A DNA stretch of 64,000 nucleotides from Silurus meridionalis (lineage: Eukaryota; Chordata; Actinopteri; Siluriformes; Siluridae), in contig NC_060902.1 in assembly GCF_014805685.1 (NCBI RefSeq), positions 3,156,786-3,220,785 of the forward strand, written 5' to 3'. This document shows, one piece after another, positions 46,141 to 59,459 of this stretch. The translations under genes and the position numbers were made by a program. The first letter of the stretch is position 1; the number at the start of each line of letters is the position of its first letter. The notes below the pieces were generated by a model. It was not told the origin of the DNA. It was given only the letters and a program-made list of their open reading frames with translations, and ran no database searches.

Positions 46141-46275
46141 TTGAAGACATTTGTTCCAATTTCCACTCTTCTGGGAAGTTGTTCCACTAGATTTTGGAGT
46201 GTGTTTTATGGAAATCTTTGGAGATTTGTTCATCCACAAGGGTGTTAGTAAAATCAGGTACTGATGTAGGTAAGA
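46141..46275 (-). mobile_element. Tc1-derived element, inverted, first part
   Basis: Reads inverted: CCACTCTTCTGGGAAGTTGT, CCACTAGATTTTGGAGTGTG, ACAAGGGTGTTAGTAAAATC. Continues after foreign sequence at 46620-46712. Confidence 0.7.
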
Positions 46276-46489
46276 ACTTGTACAAGGGTTCAAGTTTGAG
46301 GTCAGAGCTCCACAGCGGGCCACTCGAGAGCTTGCATGTAAACCGTACATGCAAACTCTCGCATACACATTCACACAGAGTACGACGTAGTGAAATGCTT
46401 TATACAACTGCCCAATATGTAATAGAGAATATAAATAAATAAAAGAAATATAAAAATTCAAGGATAAAAAAAAACAATAATATACAATA

Positions 46490-46496
<7 letters not shown>

Positions 46497-46525
<29 letters not shown>
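46497..46525. repeat. (TA)n microsatellite
   Basis: Short TA run in A-rich surroundings. Confidence 0.9.
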
Positions 46526-46528
<3 letters not shown>

Positions 46529-46617
46529 AGAAAGGGATGGGTATGGATGACAGAGATATTGATAGTAGCCTTTATTTTTAATGTGTCCCAGAGTGATTGT
46601 AACTAAAGTGTTCATTC

Positions 46618-46712
46618 AGAGACAAGTGTGTGCCTCCAGCTTTGTGGTAACAGTTTGGAGAAGAACCTAATATAACCCAGGTGTCTAAATACTTTTGTGT
46701 TTGTGTGTATAT
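46618..46712 (-). mobile_element. Tc1-derived element, inverted, end part
   Basis: AGACAAGTGTGTGCCTCCAG, CTTTGTGGTAACAGTTTGG and CCAGGTGTCTAAATACTTTT are the family's 5' end inverted. About 345 bp of unrelated sequence separates it from 46141-46275. Confidence 0.65.
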
Positions 46713-46719
46713 ATCTATT

Positions 46720-47645
46720 GTTTTATCCAACTTTCAAATGTGTTATGAAGCTCGAGAGTTCCTATGATAGTTGTATTAACACTTCGCTGTGAATCTAAAT
46801 TAATCTTGCTGGTGCTGGTGTTCGGTAAGTGACAGCACATTTCATGAGTTCACCAAAGTTTAATTGCAGGTCTGCACATTCGCATGATAACTGAGCCGAG
46901 CACATGCAGAACAGCTTCACCTCCACATCCTGTCTCCAAAATCTGTTTTCCTACACCACCAGTGTCCCCAAAGACACAGGCTAATATCAGTAGATGATAT
47001 TAAACAAACGCTCAAAACAAGCATTTTAAACAAAGAAAGGACGGCCATTTAAAAATACGCATGACACTGTGGCTTTTTACGCAGGTCTTTACATAAGCTC
47101 ACATAGCGCTTATCCGTGCAAGAGAAGCGCGCTGAGGAGAATCGCATAATTGTCACTCAGTGAGGTGATAATTAAAGGAGAGGAGGGTTATTTTTGTATG
47201 CGAACGAAGAAGGGCGCACACATCTTCGCCAGCAAAACAGTGCTGTCGCACTCGTCTGCTTAACGAGAGAGGATTTCAGAGGTCGAGTCGTCCATCAAAT
47301 GATCGCGTGTGATCAATTTGGCATACAATATCAATTCAATACAAATAACAACAATATACATCTGTAACATAAGCTGTCAACACTTCCCTCAATCTGGCAT
47401 CAAATTCCACAATAATGCAGACATGACACGTTTCACAGGAATTTCAAATCAGACTGAATTTACTTTCCAGTGATGCTGCAGGGAACAAAAAAAATGTCTC
47501 ACAAGGCAAGAATATAACACGACTAACAGTATTTATATATTTTCTAATTTATAATCGTATAATTTCATATTGTTGTCCCAAAATCGCAGCTTAATTGCAT
47601 AAAAACCCAGAAGCAGAAATGTTCAGTGCTATGTTGATATAGAAA
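46720..47645 (-). other. slmap: intron sequence with unique-looking block
   Basis: No repeat recognised. 47050-47310 is CG-richer and looks unusually complex; possible regulatory DNA but unproven. Confidence 0.4.
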
Positions 47646-47649
47646 TTAG

Positions 47650-47815
47650 AATTACAGGAATTGGTTAGGGCATTGGGCTTTGGATCGTAAGTTCAAATCC
47701 CACCAGGACCAACCTGCCACTGCTGGGCCCTTGAGCAAGGCCCCTAACCCTTTTCTGCTCAGTTGTAAGTCACTCCAGATAAGACTGTCTGCCAAACACC
47801 ATAAATATAAACCTA
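47650..47815 (+). mobile_element. tRNA-derived SINE
   Basis: A-box-like TTGGTTAGGGCATTGGGC, B-box-like GTTCAAATCCCACC, then CTTGAGCAAGGCCCCTAACC and GACTGTCTGCCAAACACCAT. A textbook tRNA-SINE layout. Confidence 0.65.
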
Positions 47816-49900
47816 GAAACAGTCCTTCTTTACTTTTTGTATCCGCATAATTTGATTGCTCCAAATATCCTCATCAGTGTTCGCATTTTAACCAAGAATG
47901 GGCGTGGCCTAAACACGAATGGGTTTTCCTCTGAAACACTTTGAGGGCATGAGACATCAGGCTCAGACACTCCCTCAACCTCACTTACATCACTGCACTT
48001 CATAATTCATCAGCGAGGAACTGTTTTAAAATCCCACGCATGCAGTTCACACGGTTCGTCATGAAACGACCATCATTGGAATCTTTCAACAATTCCTGAT
48101 AGCAACATGATCAAGTTGGATGAATCCGAACGCCTGTGAGAAGCTGGGTTTGCGGTTTGACGAGCTGAAAAAAGAAAGAAAAAAAAAAAGTAGATCATAA
48201 CGCGCATTTCCTTTTCATCTGTATTTAATATTAGACTAATGGGAATGGCCTGCAGAGCGGAGCAACAGTACATGTCTCTAATACATCACAGCTTGATTAG
48301 AATGAGCTGCCAAACAGAAACCTGCGAATGAAGAGAGCTTATTTACAGCCGATACCTCGTATCGCTAAACTTGCACTTCCCCATCGGAGAAAAATATAAG
48401 CCATTTTACATCTGTGGTGCAATTCAAGAGAGATTCATGCCAATAATGGAAAGCTGATTGGCTGTTGCACGTTGTAGTCGCAATACAGCAAATTATATTT
48501 GGATTAGCGAAAGAAAGAACTACAACACCACAGAAACAACAAGCAAAAAAAAAAAAAACTTTTTAAGACCGTGGAAATGGGGTTCATACTAATTTACTGT
48601 CATTCCAGTTAAACACCCCAATAAGCAAAATTTTCCTAAACTTGCAGTTTCAGACTTAAGGGAATATGTTTTAAAATAATGGAGCCGTCAACTGCTAGAT
48701 TAATTATAGCCAGCTTGCATTATTCACGCAGCCTAATGCATTGTTTTTATGGTCCTTGCAGCACGGTGCAGAACATAAAGCAGGATCTTTCCTGAAAAAG
48801 TTCTGGAGGCTGGATGAAAATTCCGCATGGGATTTTCTATATACAAAATTCCAAGTTCTCTATAAGTGTGTGCTCACTGTATGTGTATGCATGGCCTACA
48901 AAAAGAGACAGGAAGAGTGCTGGTTGGTTGGGTTACTAATCACTGGAATAAATGACACTCCACACTTTGCTTCAGTTTTAATCAGAGCTCCAACCATATG
49001 CGTTTCTTGACGTGAAAAGAAATATACAAATGTTGACAAACGTGTATAGAATTAGCCATCGCTGCTGGTGCTCGCCGCTTTAAACACTGAGCGCAGCGGG
49101 CCGCTTCCTGTGAACTCTGGGTCAGAGCTGAAGCTGAGACTCTCCACACGGGCAAAGTCTGACTCATTCTCTGGATCGTATCCAAGCGCTCACTAGCCTC
49201 TGTGTGTGACCGAGTGTGTGCGCACGCTCGTTTCAATCAGAACGCCTCCAGAATACTTCTCATGTGAGGAAACCCCTTCTCCATTTCTATGGAGGCTCTG
49301 AACACTGAAGTCTTTATCCAGACTCACTACAGCACAATCGGTTTGCCACAATGGTGCATTTATACGCCGTACAGAAGAAACAAAAACTCATGTGTGGGAC
49401 TTCACACAGACCTGAGATCGAGTGAAGATTCCTTCCAAAATGACTAAAAATGCAAACTGAAAAATCATTAAATGATTGGATTTCATCCTTGATGACATTT
49501 CAGAGTTCTCATAATGTGAAAAATATTAAAAAGTTAAATCATCCTAATTATAAACAAATTTCTAATTCTTATTTTGAGATTTTTTTTTATTTTTTTTATT
49601 TACAAAAAAAAAATGAAAGCTACAAAGTTTTGAAATTGCTTAAGTAAGTCATTTCCCTTACTTCAAGCAGGAAAATAAATGTGATGTATATACATAGGAA
49701 GCAAGACAAAAACAAAAATTAATAATAATAAAAATAATAAAAATAAATAAGCAAATAGGACAAGACAATTGTTCAATTTAAATGAGGAGGATAACATTTA
49801 GAATTTTTTTTTGCATATTTAATCTTAACCAAATGTCAATGAACGTTAAATATTAGAGAATCCAAGTATCTAGTAAAAGGCTGAACAGTTATATTACAAA
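47816..49900 (-). other. slmap: intron sequence, no gene seen
   Basis: Unique-looking stretches at 48290-48490 and 48650-48730 with TAATTA-type cores; AT-rich runs after 49440. Confidence 0.4.
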
Positions 49901-49904
49901 AAAA

Positions 49905-50200
49905 AAATGTTCTTCCATCAACTCCATGAAGATGAAGGCTATAGGGTTGGAGTAGAAGATCTCCAGCTATAGAGCTCCAACCTTACCAGACACCTTGAAT
50001 ATACTGGAATTTACTAACCCTAGACTTTTGTGGTTGAATAAGTAAAAAAAAATCTTCACAGCATCTGGTGGAACATCTTCCAAGAAAGGTGACGGTTATT
50101 ATAACAGTTAATGGAGACTAAATGTGGAACGGGACATTCAAAAAGCACATACAAATCTAATGGTCGGGGGTCCACAAGCTTTTGACCATATAGTGTATTG
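49905..50200 (+). mobile_element. Tc1-derived element, 3' half
   Basis: TCCATGAAGATGAAGGCTAT, ATCTGGTGGAACATCTTCC and right end GGGGTCCACAAGCTTTTGAC, CATATAGTGTA. Confidence 0.75.
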
Positions 50201-50799
50201 TGAAAAAAAATCACAATACCTACGTTACATTGTCATATTGCACCGAAAATTTTAGGTAAATCCAGAAATAAGCGTAATAGTAATTTACATAAGATTTAAT
50301 TGAATTCATTTGCATTGTATTTTTTTTGCAGTGCAGGAATCTAGACTAGCTCCAGATTTCCTTGTAAAATCATTACAAATCAGCTTGTTATACTCGGAAA
50401 AGAAAGCGTTAAACAAATCTCCATAGCAGAAAACGCACATGCTGTGTAAACAATACGATCTGCAGTTCTGGAGCTAATGGCAGAAAACAAGCAGTGATAA
50501 GTGTGTTTACAGTAACGGAAGAAATCTGCCTGAAGCTACATTTTACACATTTCATTATAAGGTGCAAACGACTTGTGGAAATGTAGCAGATTACAGAATT
50601 GAGATTAAAGAACATTTCTTTAAGATCTTATCACCAAGTGATGCTCAAATTGGCCATGATAAAGGAAAAGATTCCCAAGACCTCAGCAAGAACAAGATCT
50701 GAGAGGAAAAAAAAGACACAAACACTTAATCCTGGAAAAAAAACTTGCTGTCCACTATGTGCCTAGACCCCTTTTAACCATCACTGGTAAGCGACATTG

Positions 50800-51265
50800 T
50801 ACAGGCAAAAGTATTGGGACACCTGACTTTTTCAGCTATGGGCTTCTTCACCATACTCTTACCACTAAACTAGAGAAAACAATTTATAGAAAGTGTGGAT
50901 GCTGTAGCATAACATTTTCTTATCAGAGACTTAACACTGTTCCAGCATGACAACGCCCCTGTACACAAAGTCAGCTCCATGAAGGTTCATATGCGTTGAA
51001 TTGGAAGATCTTCAGCTATAGAGCTTTGATCTCATCCCTACTGAACACCTTTGGGACGAATGTAAACGCTGACTTCACCACAGGCTTCCTCACCTATATC
51101 AGTACCTGCCTTTACTAACACCCTTGTGGGTGGATGAATCTTCACAAGCACAGCCTAAAATCTAGAGGAACTCTAGATCTCCCCAGAAGTGTGGAGGTTA
51201 TTATAACCCCAGATTACAGATAGAGACTACATATGCAATGCATATGAATCTTATGTCTGGAAACA
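50800..51265 (+). mobile_element. Tc1-derived element
   Basis: Left AAAAGTATTGGGACACCTGA, middle TTCCAGCATGACAACGCCCC and TGGGACGAATGTAAACGCTG, right TTATGTCTGGAAACAG (degraded). Confidence 0.8.
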
Positions 51266-51284
51266 GACAACAGATTAGAGTTTC

Positions 51285-51812
51285 AAATTTCGGAAACTAT
51301 CGATGGGAACTTCAACTGGGGAATTTTGGAAATATTCCAAGTTGGAAACTTACCAGGAATTAATGGGAATGAATTAAAAATTTGGGGAAATGTATATAAA
51401 CTGTACAAACATAAATAAGCTCACACACAGCACAAGTAAGTTTTAAACATTAATGTATGTAATTTACTTAAATACTCGCCAAGATAGACATTTTTAGACA
51501 TTATTTCTTAAATCCTGTGCAGAAATTAATGTGTGTTATGTTATGAAGGAATGTACAATGCGTGTAGGGGGCGTGGCCTCAGAAGCACTGAGTGTGCTGT
51601 GTGTATGTGATTGGTGAATGTGCAGGGTAGAAATTCAACTGAAATTGGATTAAATCTGGTGAAATCTTTTTTAACTGCTTGCAAGTTCCCTGTCCTTGGC
51701 TAACAAAATTTATAAATATCTAGTTAATTCCCATTAATTCCAGTTAACTCCCATGGAAAGTTTCCAGTCGTGAAAATTCCTTAAATTTTTTAACCCTACA
51801 TCAATACAGTGA
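51285..51812 (-). mobile_element. hAT-like element relic (28834-31170 family)
   Basis: Reverse-complement parallels to the left part of the full copy: GGGGGCGTGGCCTC, GAAATTCAACTGAAATTG, TTAATTCCCATTAATTCC and the end TTTAACCCTACA. Deleted internally; terminal repeats decayed. Confidence 0.7.
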
Positions 51813-51819
51813 AAACATG

Positions 51820-52620
51820 GGTGTGAATGAGGAAAGAAAAAATGGCTGCAGAAAGCTTAAAAAACAATCCATTGATTCAACAGCACCATTTTACCCACAC
51901 AGCCAGTAGTTTATACAATTGTTCTTTATTTAAACGTACTAAACATCCAGACATCTACGGAATAATTATGCAAACGTTTACAGACCCCGCCTTCATTATC
52001 AGAGAAGGAAAACCTTAAAGCAAATCGACCTGTGTTAGCAGTTGTTTACGCCGCCGTACGTGCTGACGCAGGCAAAAAAAAGGAATGAGTGGAACATGTG
52101 GATGAGGATATGGGTGGGGAGATGAGCTCGGTATGAATAAATAGGAGTTGAAGGTGAATTATGTACCTGGTAAAGTAGAGGAACTCGAAGTGAGAAGGTT
52201 TGTAAGTGTGGTTTATTTATTTAGACATATGCATAAGCGTCTGTCAGCTCTGAAAAACTACCAAATTCTCTTTCAGATACTAGCATTTGCGTGGATTAGT
52301 GCATTTTTATAATTATAGATTGGTCGATTGTGGACTTATTTCAAGTGTTTATTTTTGCTGCACTCTACAGGTGCTCTGGATGTTTCTGAGAGATTCCAGA
52401 GCATGTGAATTCAGTTTGGAGTCTCGTATCAAAAGGTACATCGATGTGCTAGTTTACTACAATCGGGGATTTGGAGCACCTACAACAACATTTAATGAAA
52501 TCCAGTTGTTTTCTATTATTGTAATTAATTAAACACTATATAAAAAAAGAAGAGGATGACAACAAGTCAGCATAAAAACACATAAAACTAACCCATAAAA
52601 TGTAAAAAGTAAAATGACTA
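51820..52620 (-). other. slmap: intron sequence, nothing recognised
   Basis: No known repeat or exon. Confidence 0.5.
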
Positions 52621-52623
52621 CCA

Positions 52624-53384
52624 CCGTAATTTCCGGACTATAAAGCGCACCCATATATAAGCCGCAAAGATTTTTATTTTAAACATAAATAAGCCGCACC
52701 TGTCTATAAGCCACAAGTGTCTACACTGAAACTAATGAACTTTACACAGGCTTTAACAACAGTGTCTGTTACACGGGTGAAATATGTTGTGGCTCCTTTA
52801 AGAGCAGAGCAGTATTTTGGGAATAGCCTGCCACCACATTTTTCCGGTATTACTGCATGTGTGCAAGACTGAGGAATATGTCCTTATTATTTTCTGATGC
52901 TGAATTTTCTTGAAGTTTCTTTGACTAACCCGTAACGCTGTTGCCAAGAAAAATAAAAAAGCACGAGTTTTGGAAACCTGTCTGTGCTTATTTGATTTCT
53001 GTTGTAACTGGAGTTAGCGAGCTCTCCCTTCACCCAGACTCAACACGTTACAACGGCTTGTATCTAAACAGTAGCCAACCAAGAAAGTCATTGTTCACTG
53101 TCTTCCTCCTTCCTTTCACAACTATTTCTCTCAGGAGTTTATCTTTTGGCATCGCCGTGCATTTAAAAAAAAAGAATTTTTTTCTCCCGATGCCGTGCAG
53201 CTCAGAACACACGTGAGGTGCGCTTTTTCGTTTCCGTTCGGAAATTTCATTGCTCTAATGTTATGGAGTTCAGTTTTTTGGCTTGAAGTTTGTAAAACCA
53301 GGAAAAACCCAGGAAAAAATCAAAACGTTTGAAAAGGTTCAAAACGTGGGAAAAAAGTAGCGGCTTATAGTCCGAAAAATACGG
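52624..53384 (+). mobile_element. sister copy of the 773-bp TA-flanked element
   Basis: Starts CCGTAATTTCCGGACTATAA, ends CGGCTTATAGTCCGAAAAAT then ACGG followed by TA. Aligns along nearly its whole length with 29877-30649, with small indels. The left flank is CA instead of TA. Confidence 0.8.
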
Positions 53385-53582
53385 TAATGAAATGGCGCCG
53401 CATAAACGGAGGGCCAACTGCCTGTGGTGCCCCTCATACCCTGCTGTGCCAAATGGATTCTGGTCAATACCATAAACATTATGACAATATAACAGATGTC
53501 AAAATCGTCCTGTAGGTTTTAAAAGAACCCAAGACCATTAAACTGCATACCTTTTATAGCTTCCTGTCAGGTCCAGCTGTAA

Positions 53583-54072
53583 GGACAAAAGTATTGGGAC
53601 ACCTGACTTTTGGCAATATAGAGTATGTAGTTCTTCCACAAGCTGCTACCACAAAATTGGAGGCACACGATTGTATAGAAATGTCTTTTATTTTATCCGG
53701 TAACATAATATTTTCCATTCAGTTTAACTAGAAGACTTGCAATTTTTCCAGCGTGACAATGCTCCTGTGCACAAAGCCAGCTCCTTGAAGAGATCTTACC
53801 CGAGTTAGAATGGAACCTGATGCTCAACCCTATTGAACACCTTTGGAATGAACTGGTACTAGACTGCACCCCAGGCCCTTCTCACCTCATCTACATCAGT
53901 AATTGACCCCCCTTTTACCCCAGTGGCTAAACGAGCACAAATCTCCACAAGCACACTCCAAAATCTAGTGGAACACCTTCCCAGAAGAGTGGGAATTATT
54001 ATAACCGCAAATGGGGACTAAATATGGGAACTCTTATGGTCAGGTGTTCACAAACTTTTGTCCATAAAGTGC
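53583..54072 (+). mobile_element. Tc1-derived element, near complete
   Basis: Left GGACAAAAGTATTGGGACAC, middle CCAGCGTGACAATGCTCCTG and TATTGAACACCTTTGGAATG, right TCAGGTGTTCACAAACTTTT then GTCCATAAAGTG. Confidence 0.8.
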
Positions 54073-54309
54073 GTTTTCAAATCTCAGATGTAGAGATGAA
54101 CGGCTTTACTTCATGTGCTGGTGCATTTAAATTTGTCCTGCACTACAAGACTGTTAAAAACGCTTCCAATCAAAGCACTTTAGAAAGGCAAATAAGACGA
54201 GTTTACAGTCCAGAAACTGCTCAGTTTTTCCAGACAAGCGACTCATTTCAGTTTAAATAGCGCCAGGTCAAGTGAGCTTTGTGCACAACTTCTTTTCATA
54301 GAGCTCTTG

Positions 54310-54312
<3 letters not shown>

Positions 54313-54374
<62 letters not shown>
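54313..54374. repeat. (GT)n microsatellite
   Basis: About 31 pure GT units. Confidence 0.97.
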
Positions 54375-54375
<1 letters not shown>

Positions 54376-55680
54376 CTCCTGGGTGGGCAATGGAGTCTGG
54401 TGGCTTCAGTCAGCTGCTGACTAGCTGTCACTTCTCAGAACTGCTGATAATACAGACTTGTGTGAGGGGGGACGCGCATTCGGATTCCAAATCCTACTTT
54501 CAGTGCAGACGTCGCGGTTTTTTTTCCGTTCTCGCACAAAACTGGCAGCGGAAAATAGCTGCTCCAGAAGAGAGATTTTTGGTGGAAAACCAACAGCTTG
54601 TTAGACTCGGAGATGACAGTTTAGCCAGCACTAATGAGGCCATACAGGACCACTATGTTGGCATAAGACTAACGGATTAAAACTGAAACTGTGAATTTTA
54701 TGACATGTGATGGTGTCACACTGCAGGCAATCAGAGACCGTCTCCAGGGTTAGAAATTATTGTGGGGCTGGGCGTCATCACTGAGCGCAACACACACGGG
54801 TCTTGCAAAGAAGTGTGTTTTCCAGCGATCTGATTTCCAGCATAATTTATCGCTTCAAAGCATACACCTCTATGTATTTTCCGCTGTTGTCATATTTCCA
54901 TATCTCCATATCTCCAGCTGCCTGAGGTTATTATTTTAGGATTCGAAAACATTGGAAAAGTATATGGGCCGTACCAAAACCCCCGTTTTGAGGGAAATTT
55001 GTAAATACTCCACAACCCTTCTCTGTTTTAACGCCTGATGAAGTAGCAGAACCTACTGCAACTTCATCACTAGATTGGTTTTGGTGAAACAATGCTGTTT
55101 CAGTATTATGTAATCTCTGGTCTGGTAAGTAAACAACTATCACTTCAAGATATCCACACGTCTTTTGGATCATTAATTGAGAGTTAGACAGATTTGTAGA
55201 TGCCTTAACCTGGTTTTACATTGCTGACATTCCACTGTCTATTTCTGAGACTGAATAATAATAATAAATAATTAATGATGTATGCCAATGTCTGTGATTA
55301 TTAGATGATGCAAGAGAAATGGGAAACAGCTTGGGACAAATCTTCATAGGGAAAAAAATAAATAAATAAAAAATATGAGCCTGCTATCCCATGTTCACCA
55401 ATGTGCACCATTAGACTAGGATGCATTGCGAAACGCCAGTGGATACAGCGTGACGCTCTGGCAACCATTCATCCAGTAAACCAGAGGTATAGGTTTTCTA
55501 CACATTTTCATTCCAAAATTCCATAATTTTCTAGACTCAAATCTGCAGACTTCCCTAATGATTTTTAAGACCATATTTAACATCTGAAATAATGATACTA
55601 AATTCCAACTATAACGTGTTACAGGTTTCAATCTTTGATGTATATCAGAGTCAAGAGTCCCTGATGTTTCCAATATGTTA
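54375..55680 (-). other. slmap: intron sequence, nothing recognised
   Basis: Open frames here are short; no family recognised. Confidence 0.5.
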
Positions 55681-55684
55681 ATCA

Positions 55685-56045
55685 CACAGTGGGGGGCGCT
55701 GTACTGTCATGGCAACTGCTGCCTCACAAACCAATCACAGCTGTCCAAATCCGGTCTAGCACGATTTTTTGGCAGCGTTGAAAGTTTGCTCCAACTTTAT
55801 GATCAAACGCCTTTTACCATGTCCAGACGAAATTCTGTCGACGAAAACGTAGCTTTTTGAAAACGCTCTCCAAAGTGTATACATTTGAAAACGCCGCTTT
55901 CACAGTCCACAGTGTGACGAAGGCTTTCGAAAACAATTGCATTTTTCAGTCATTGGTGAGACGGAAAGACGTTTGCTTGTGCGCATTACAGGGAGGTGAA
56001 CGTTTTCAGACATTTCGGTGTGAATGAGCAATTTTTGGGAAGCGT
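55685..56045 (+). mobile_element. dispersed DNA repeat (pair of 16980-17400)
   Basis: CATGGCAACTGCTGCCTCAC, AATCCGGTCTAGCACGAT, CTTTTTGAAAACGCTCTCCA and GTGAATGAGCAATTTTTGGG occur in the same order at 16985-17385. Element type unknown. Confidence 0.6.
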
Positions 56046-56242
56046 TTAAAAAAAATATATATATAATAAATAAATACAAAACTGTGGAGTTGGAGTGTTT
56101 TTAGACGAAAAGAATGCATCAATAATAGTCTAGACGTAGCCTTGGTTTTATCAAAAAATTTGTACATATTCTTAATTTTATATTTTTGAAGAAAAAAAAC
56201 AAAGTTATGGACAATAGTATGGAACAATAGTATGGAAGCTAA

Positions 56243-56250
<8 letters not shown>

Positions 56251-56327
<77 letters not shown>
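56251..56327. repeat. (TA)n microsatellite
   Basis: About 38 TA units, then CACATACATACACA. Confidence 0.97.
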
Positions 56328-56332
<5 letters not shown>

Positions 56333-56404
56333 CATACACATACATTTTTTTTTTCCATACTAATCCAGACTTGGAAATCACTCAAATCAAATTTGATACT
56401 TTTC

Positions 56405-56770
56405 CAAAATGCATAAGATCCCTGGAGTTCTGGGCATCATTCATGTGGACGCCAACTAGGAATCATTCCCAAGCATCATTCCTAACTGGGTACACCATGG
56501 CAACTGTATTTTCATGGCAGTGGCCTCTTTCAGGAGAATAATACTCCCTGCTGCGCTGCACACATTGTTCAGGAATGGTTGAGGGAACACAAGCAGTTTA
56601 AAGGTGTTGCCCTGGCTTCCAGACTAGTTTGATCTGGAGCAGCTCCACATCACAACTGACACGTCAACATCTTGTTACCAGATACCACAGGGGACCATGC
56701 TTGAGGGCATGCCGAGTACCAAAAGCATATGGGGCAGGTGGTTAACTAAACGACAGCCCTGATATATAGT
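56405..56770 (+). mobile_element. Tc1-like transposase relic, catalytic half
   Basis: Across frameshifts reads a decayed catalytic segment: ENNTPCCAAHIVQEWLREHK (from a QDNAPC-type motif holding the second acidic residue), then QFK, VLPWLPD and QIPQGTMLEGMPS near the end. The LNPIEHLWD third-acid motif is broken. Not active. Confidence 0.7.
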
Positions 56771-58310
56771 GCTCATGACAGAGGATGAGGTGTTGTTTTG
56801 TACCAGATTTTCTACACTATTTTCTTCAGTCTCTACAGAAGTGGAATAAATGTGAATATCTATATTTTTAGGGCATCTCCGATATCTCCAGTATCTTTCA
56901 GTTGAAAATATTGCGATAAGGTCATATAGTCATGTTACACGGCGCACACAATCCTGTTATACAGTTCACCTGCACTTAGCATTTTACAAAAATTTATTGC
57001 ATCTAGAGCTGGCGATATCTAAAACCTAGAAACGGCAGGATTGTCATGGTAACCGGTTTCTCTCTCAATTTTACTAGGTATTTGAGTTTTTTCCCCGAGA
57101 GGAATCTCATTTGTTTTTATTTATTATTATTTTTATATATATATATTTTATATTAATTCTCCACTGCTTGAGCCATTGCTCAATTCCGCAGGCTGAGCAG
57201 ACAGCAGAGGAGAAACATTACGATACAGTTGATACTTGTCGTTGTATTCAATCACTTCCTGAAGAATTCATCATAGCTGCCAGCTGCCTTGTGCAGTTTA
57301 TTTGCAATTGATCACGAGGCTAATCACTAATTAAGTGTATTTTTGCTAACGTTTCCAGTCTGTCAAGTCGAGTGCGTTGCCATCTGGCGAACATAAAACA
57401 TCATGCTCTTGGAAAACGTCCGTTTCAAAAGGGAATTTACATGCAGGCTTATTGGAAACGGCAAAATATGCGTTTATTAGCGTACATTTAAATTCAACCG
57501 GGGAATGGAAAAAGGTTGTTTCTCTACAGTGAATCCTAGAACCGCTCAGCTATTTCTATTGAGGAACCGAGCACAGCTGCTAAACTGGATTAGACCTGCA
57601 TTAAAAAGCTATATGCGTTCAAGCCAGTGCAGAGAAAGCAGCATAAAGCAACCATTAAACTGCAGGCAAACATCTTCTGGCTGTCCAGATACACTGCAGG
57701 ACGTATAGAAACGATGTCACAGTGCAGCTATTCATCCATCCCAGAAATAAATTTTTATGACTGACCGCAAAATCATTTCCAAAAAGCCAGCATGTTCATA
57801 GATGTGAGGCGAATAATAGTGTTACACTGCCTGGAAATAAAGTTTGCACCAAGATACCCATGATGACATCATTCTCCTCCTGGGAACATCAGCTCCCGTA
57901 ACCTACTCGCCCTGTCAGACTGGGAATAACACTCACTATGTAAAAAGCAAAATGAAAATGGTAAGTGAATTTGGTAGTATTACAGCGATAAGATCTTCTA
58001 TAAAGGTCAGGATGCCTGGAGAGAGGAGAGATCATCAGTGTTTGATCAACTACTGAATCAATGTTAGCAGTGATTACATTTTTTTAAAACAACCAAACTG
58101 AGTGCCGCGATGACGTCTACAATTGAGAACATATCAGGGATCAGCGATTTTTGTTGAAAGTCTGTTTCAGGTATATCATTAATAACAGTCAACTAATAAA
58201 TCAACTTTTACACAAAGAAATTTCAATTTTGGTAATTATTCAATGGAAATGGAACTATTTCTCCTCATTAAAATTTAGTTCTAATAAACAAAACAATAAA
58301 ATCTGTAATC
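56771..58310 (-). other. slmap: intron sequence, unique-looking
   Basis: No transposon seen. 57200-57480 contains AATTGATCACGAGGC and CACTAATTAAGTG, resembling regulatory DNA, but this is impression only. Confidence 0.35.
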
Positions 58311-58314
58311 CAAA

Positions 58315-58455
58315 ACAGTGACTCCTGCAAACAAAGACTCCACCAACCAGTGACTCCTCAAACCAGACACTCCACCAACCAGTGACTCCTCCAACCCCTC
58401 AAAACCAAAGTCTCCTTAAATAAATGACTAGGCAAAGCAGTGACTCCTCAAATCA
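58315..58455. repeat. imperfect short tandem repeats
   Basis: Repeated words CAGTGACTCCT and ACTCCACCAACCAGTG at about 20-bp spacing, diverged. Confidence 0.6.
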
Positions 58456-59459
58456 ATACATTTCAACACAACCTTTATCAACGTACAGCAGTGTCAAACA
58501 AAACCTTTAGAAGCGCAATTGGAATCCAGGCTTTTTTATGTTTTTTATTTTGAGGAATTGAGAAACTTATGTTTGTCCTGGAGAAATTTGACTTACTCGA
58601 AACAAAGATTACTGTTGAGAGCACAATAATATGGAGGGACTGGACAGAAAATGAATTGCTCTGGCGCTTCAATCTGCACAGTGATTGTAGATTTCAGATG
58701 ACACTTGGATCTTCTAAACGTCACTGCAAGCAGCGGCTCCACATCATTTCACAGACCCCCAACCGGTTCTGTTTGTTTTCATGCGTTTTTCGAGGTGTTG
58801 CACATATTTTGATCTTCTTATACCTGGCTGCTGTGCAGTTTTTTTTTTTTACTTCTGGAGAGATTTTCAAAACCACTGATTTAAAAACACAAAAAAATGA
58901 TCTGTAGGAGGGGCCAAAACTATGAAACTCACCATGGCTCCAGTCAAAAATGTTTTTGTCATCAGTCATTGTGGGATTCTAAACAGGGTGAACCTGCTGC
59001 AACAAGCACAGACTAAAATCAACGGTCTGAACAAGACATCATGCACAAACAAGCCAAAAACGCCTCGACATTAACGTGTCTGTGAGATGTTGGTCTTAAA
59101 AACCAAAGGACATCCCAAAAAAAAGACCACACAGAGAACAACCGGTGTGAACATAAAAATATCCAGACTTAAACACACCAAATAGTTGCAATGTGAGAAA
59201 ACTTACCTGGAAGAAAAAACCTGCCTCATTGTCTAAAGAGCAAATGTGAAGAAGTGTGCGAGAGGAACAACCTTCTCACAGAGATTCACCTTCCAATTCA
59301 GTGCCACACCTTACTATTACCCAACACCTGAGAACTGACTCTGTGAGTGATTAGCAAATAATTCCATTTTATCAGTAAATCGGATCCTCACTCACACGAA
59401 CACACCTTGATTTGCCAACAGTAGGTCTAATTTGTTTGCTTTGAATCATTAAAAACTGA

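Noticed and set aside
47650..47815. Possible tRNA gene
   Set aside because: A and B boxes are present but there is no tRNA cloverleaf and the body continues as a SINE.
58569..58907. 112-codon plus-strand open frame
   Set aside because: No recognisable domain, AT-rich composition and a poly-T-encoded phenylalanine run; likely chance.
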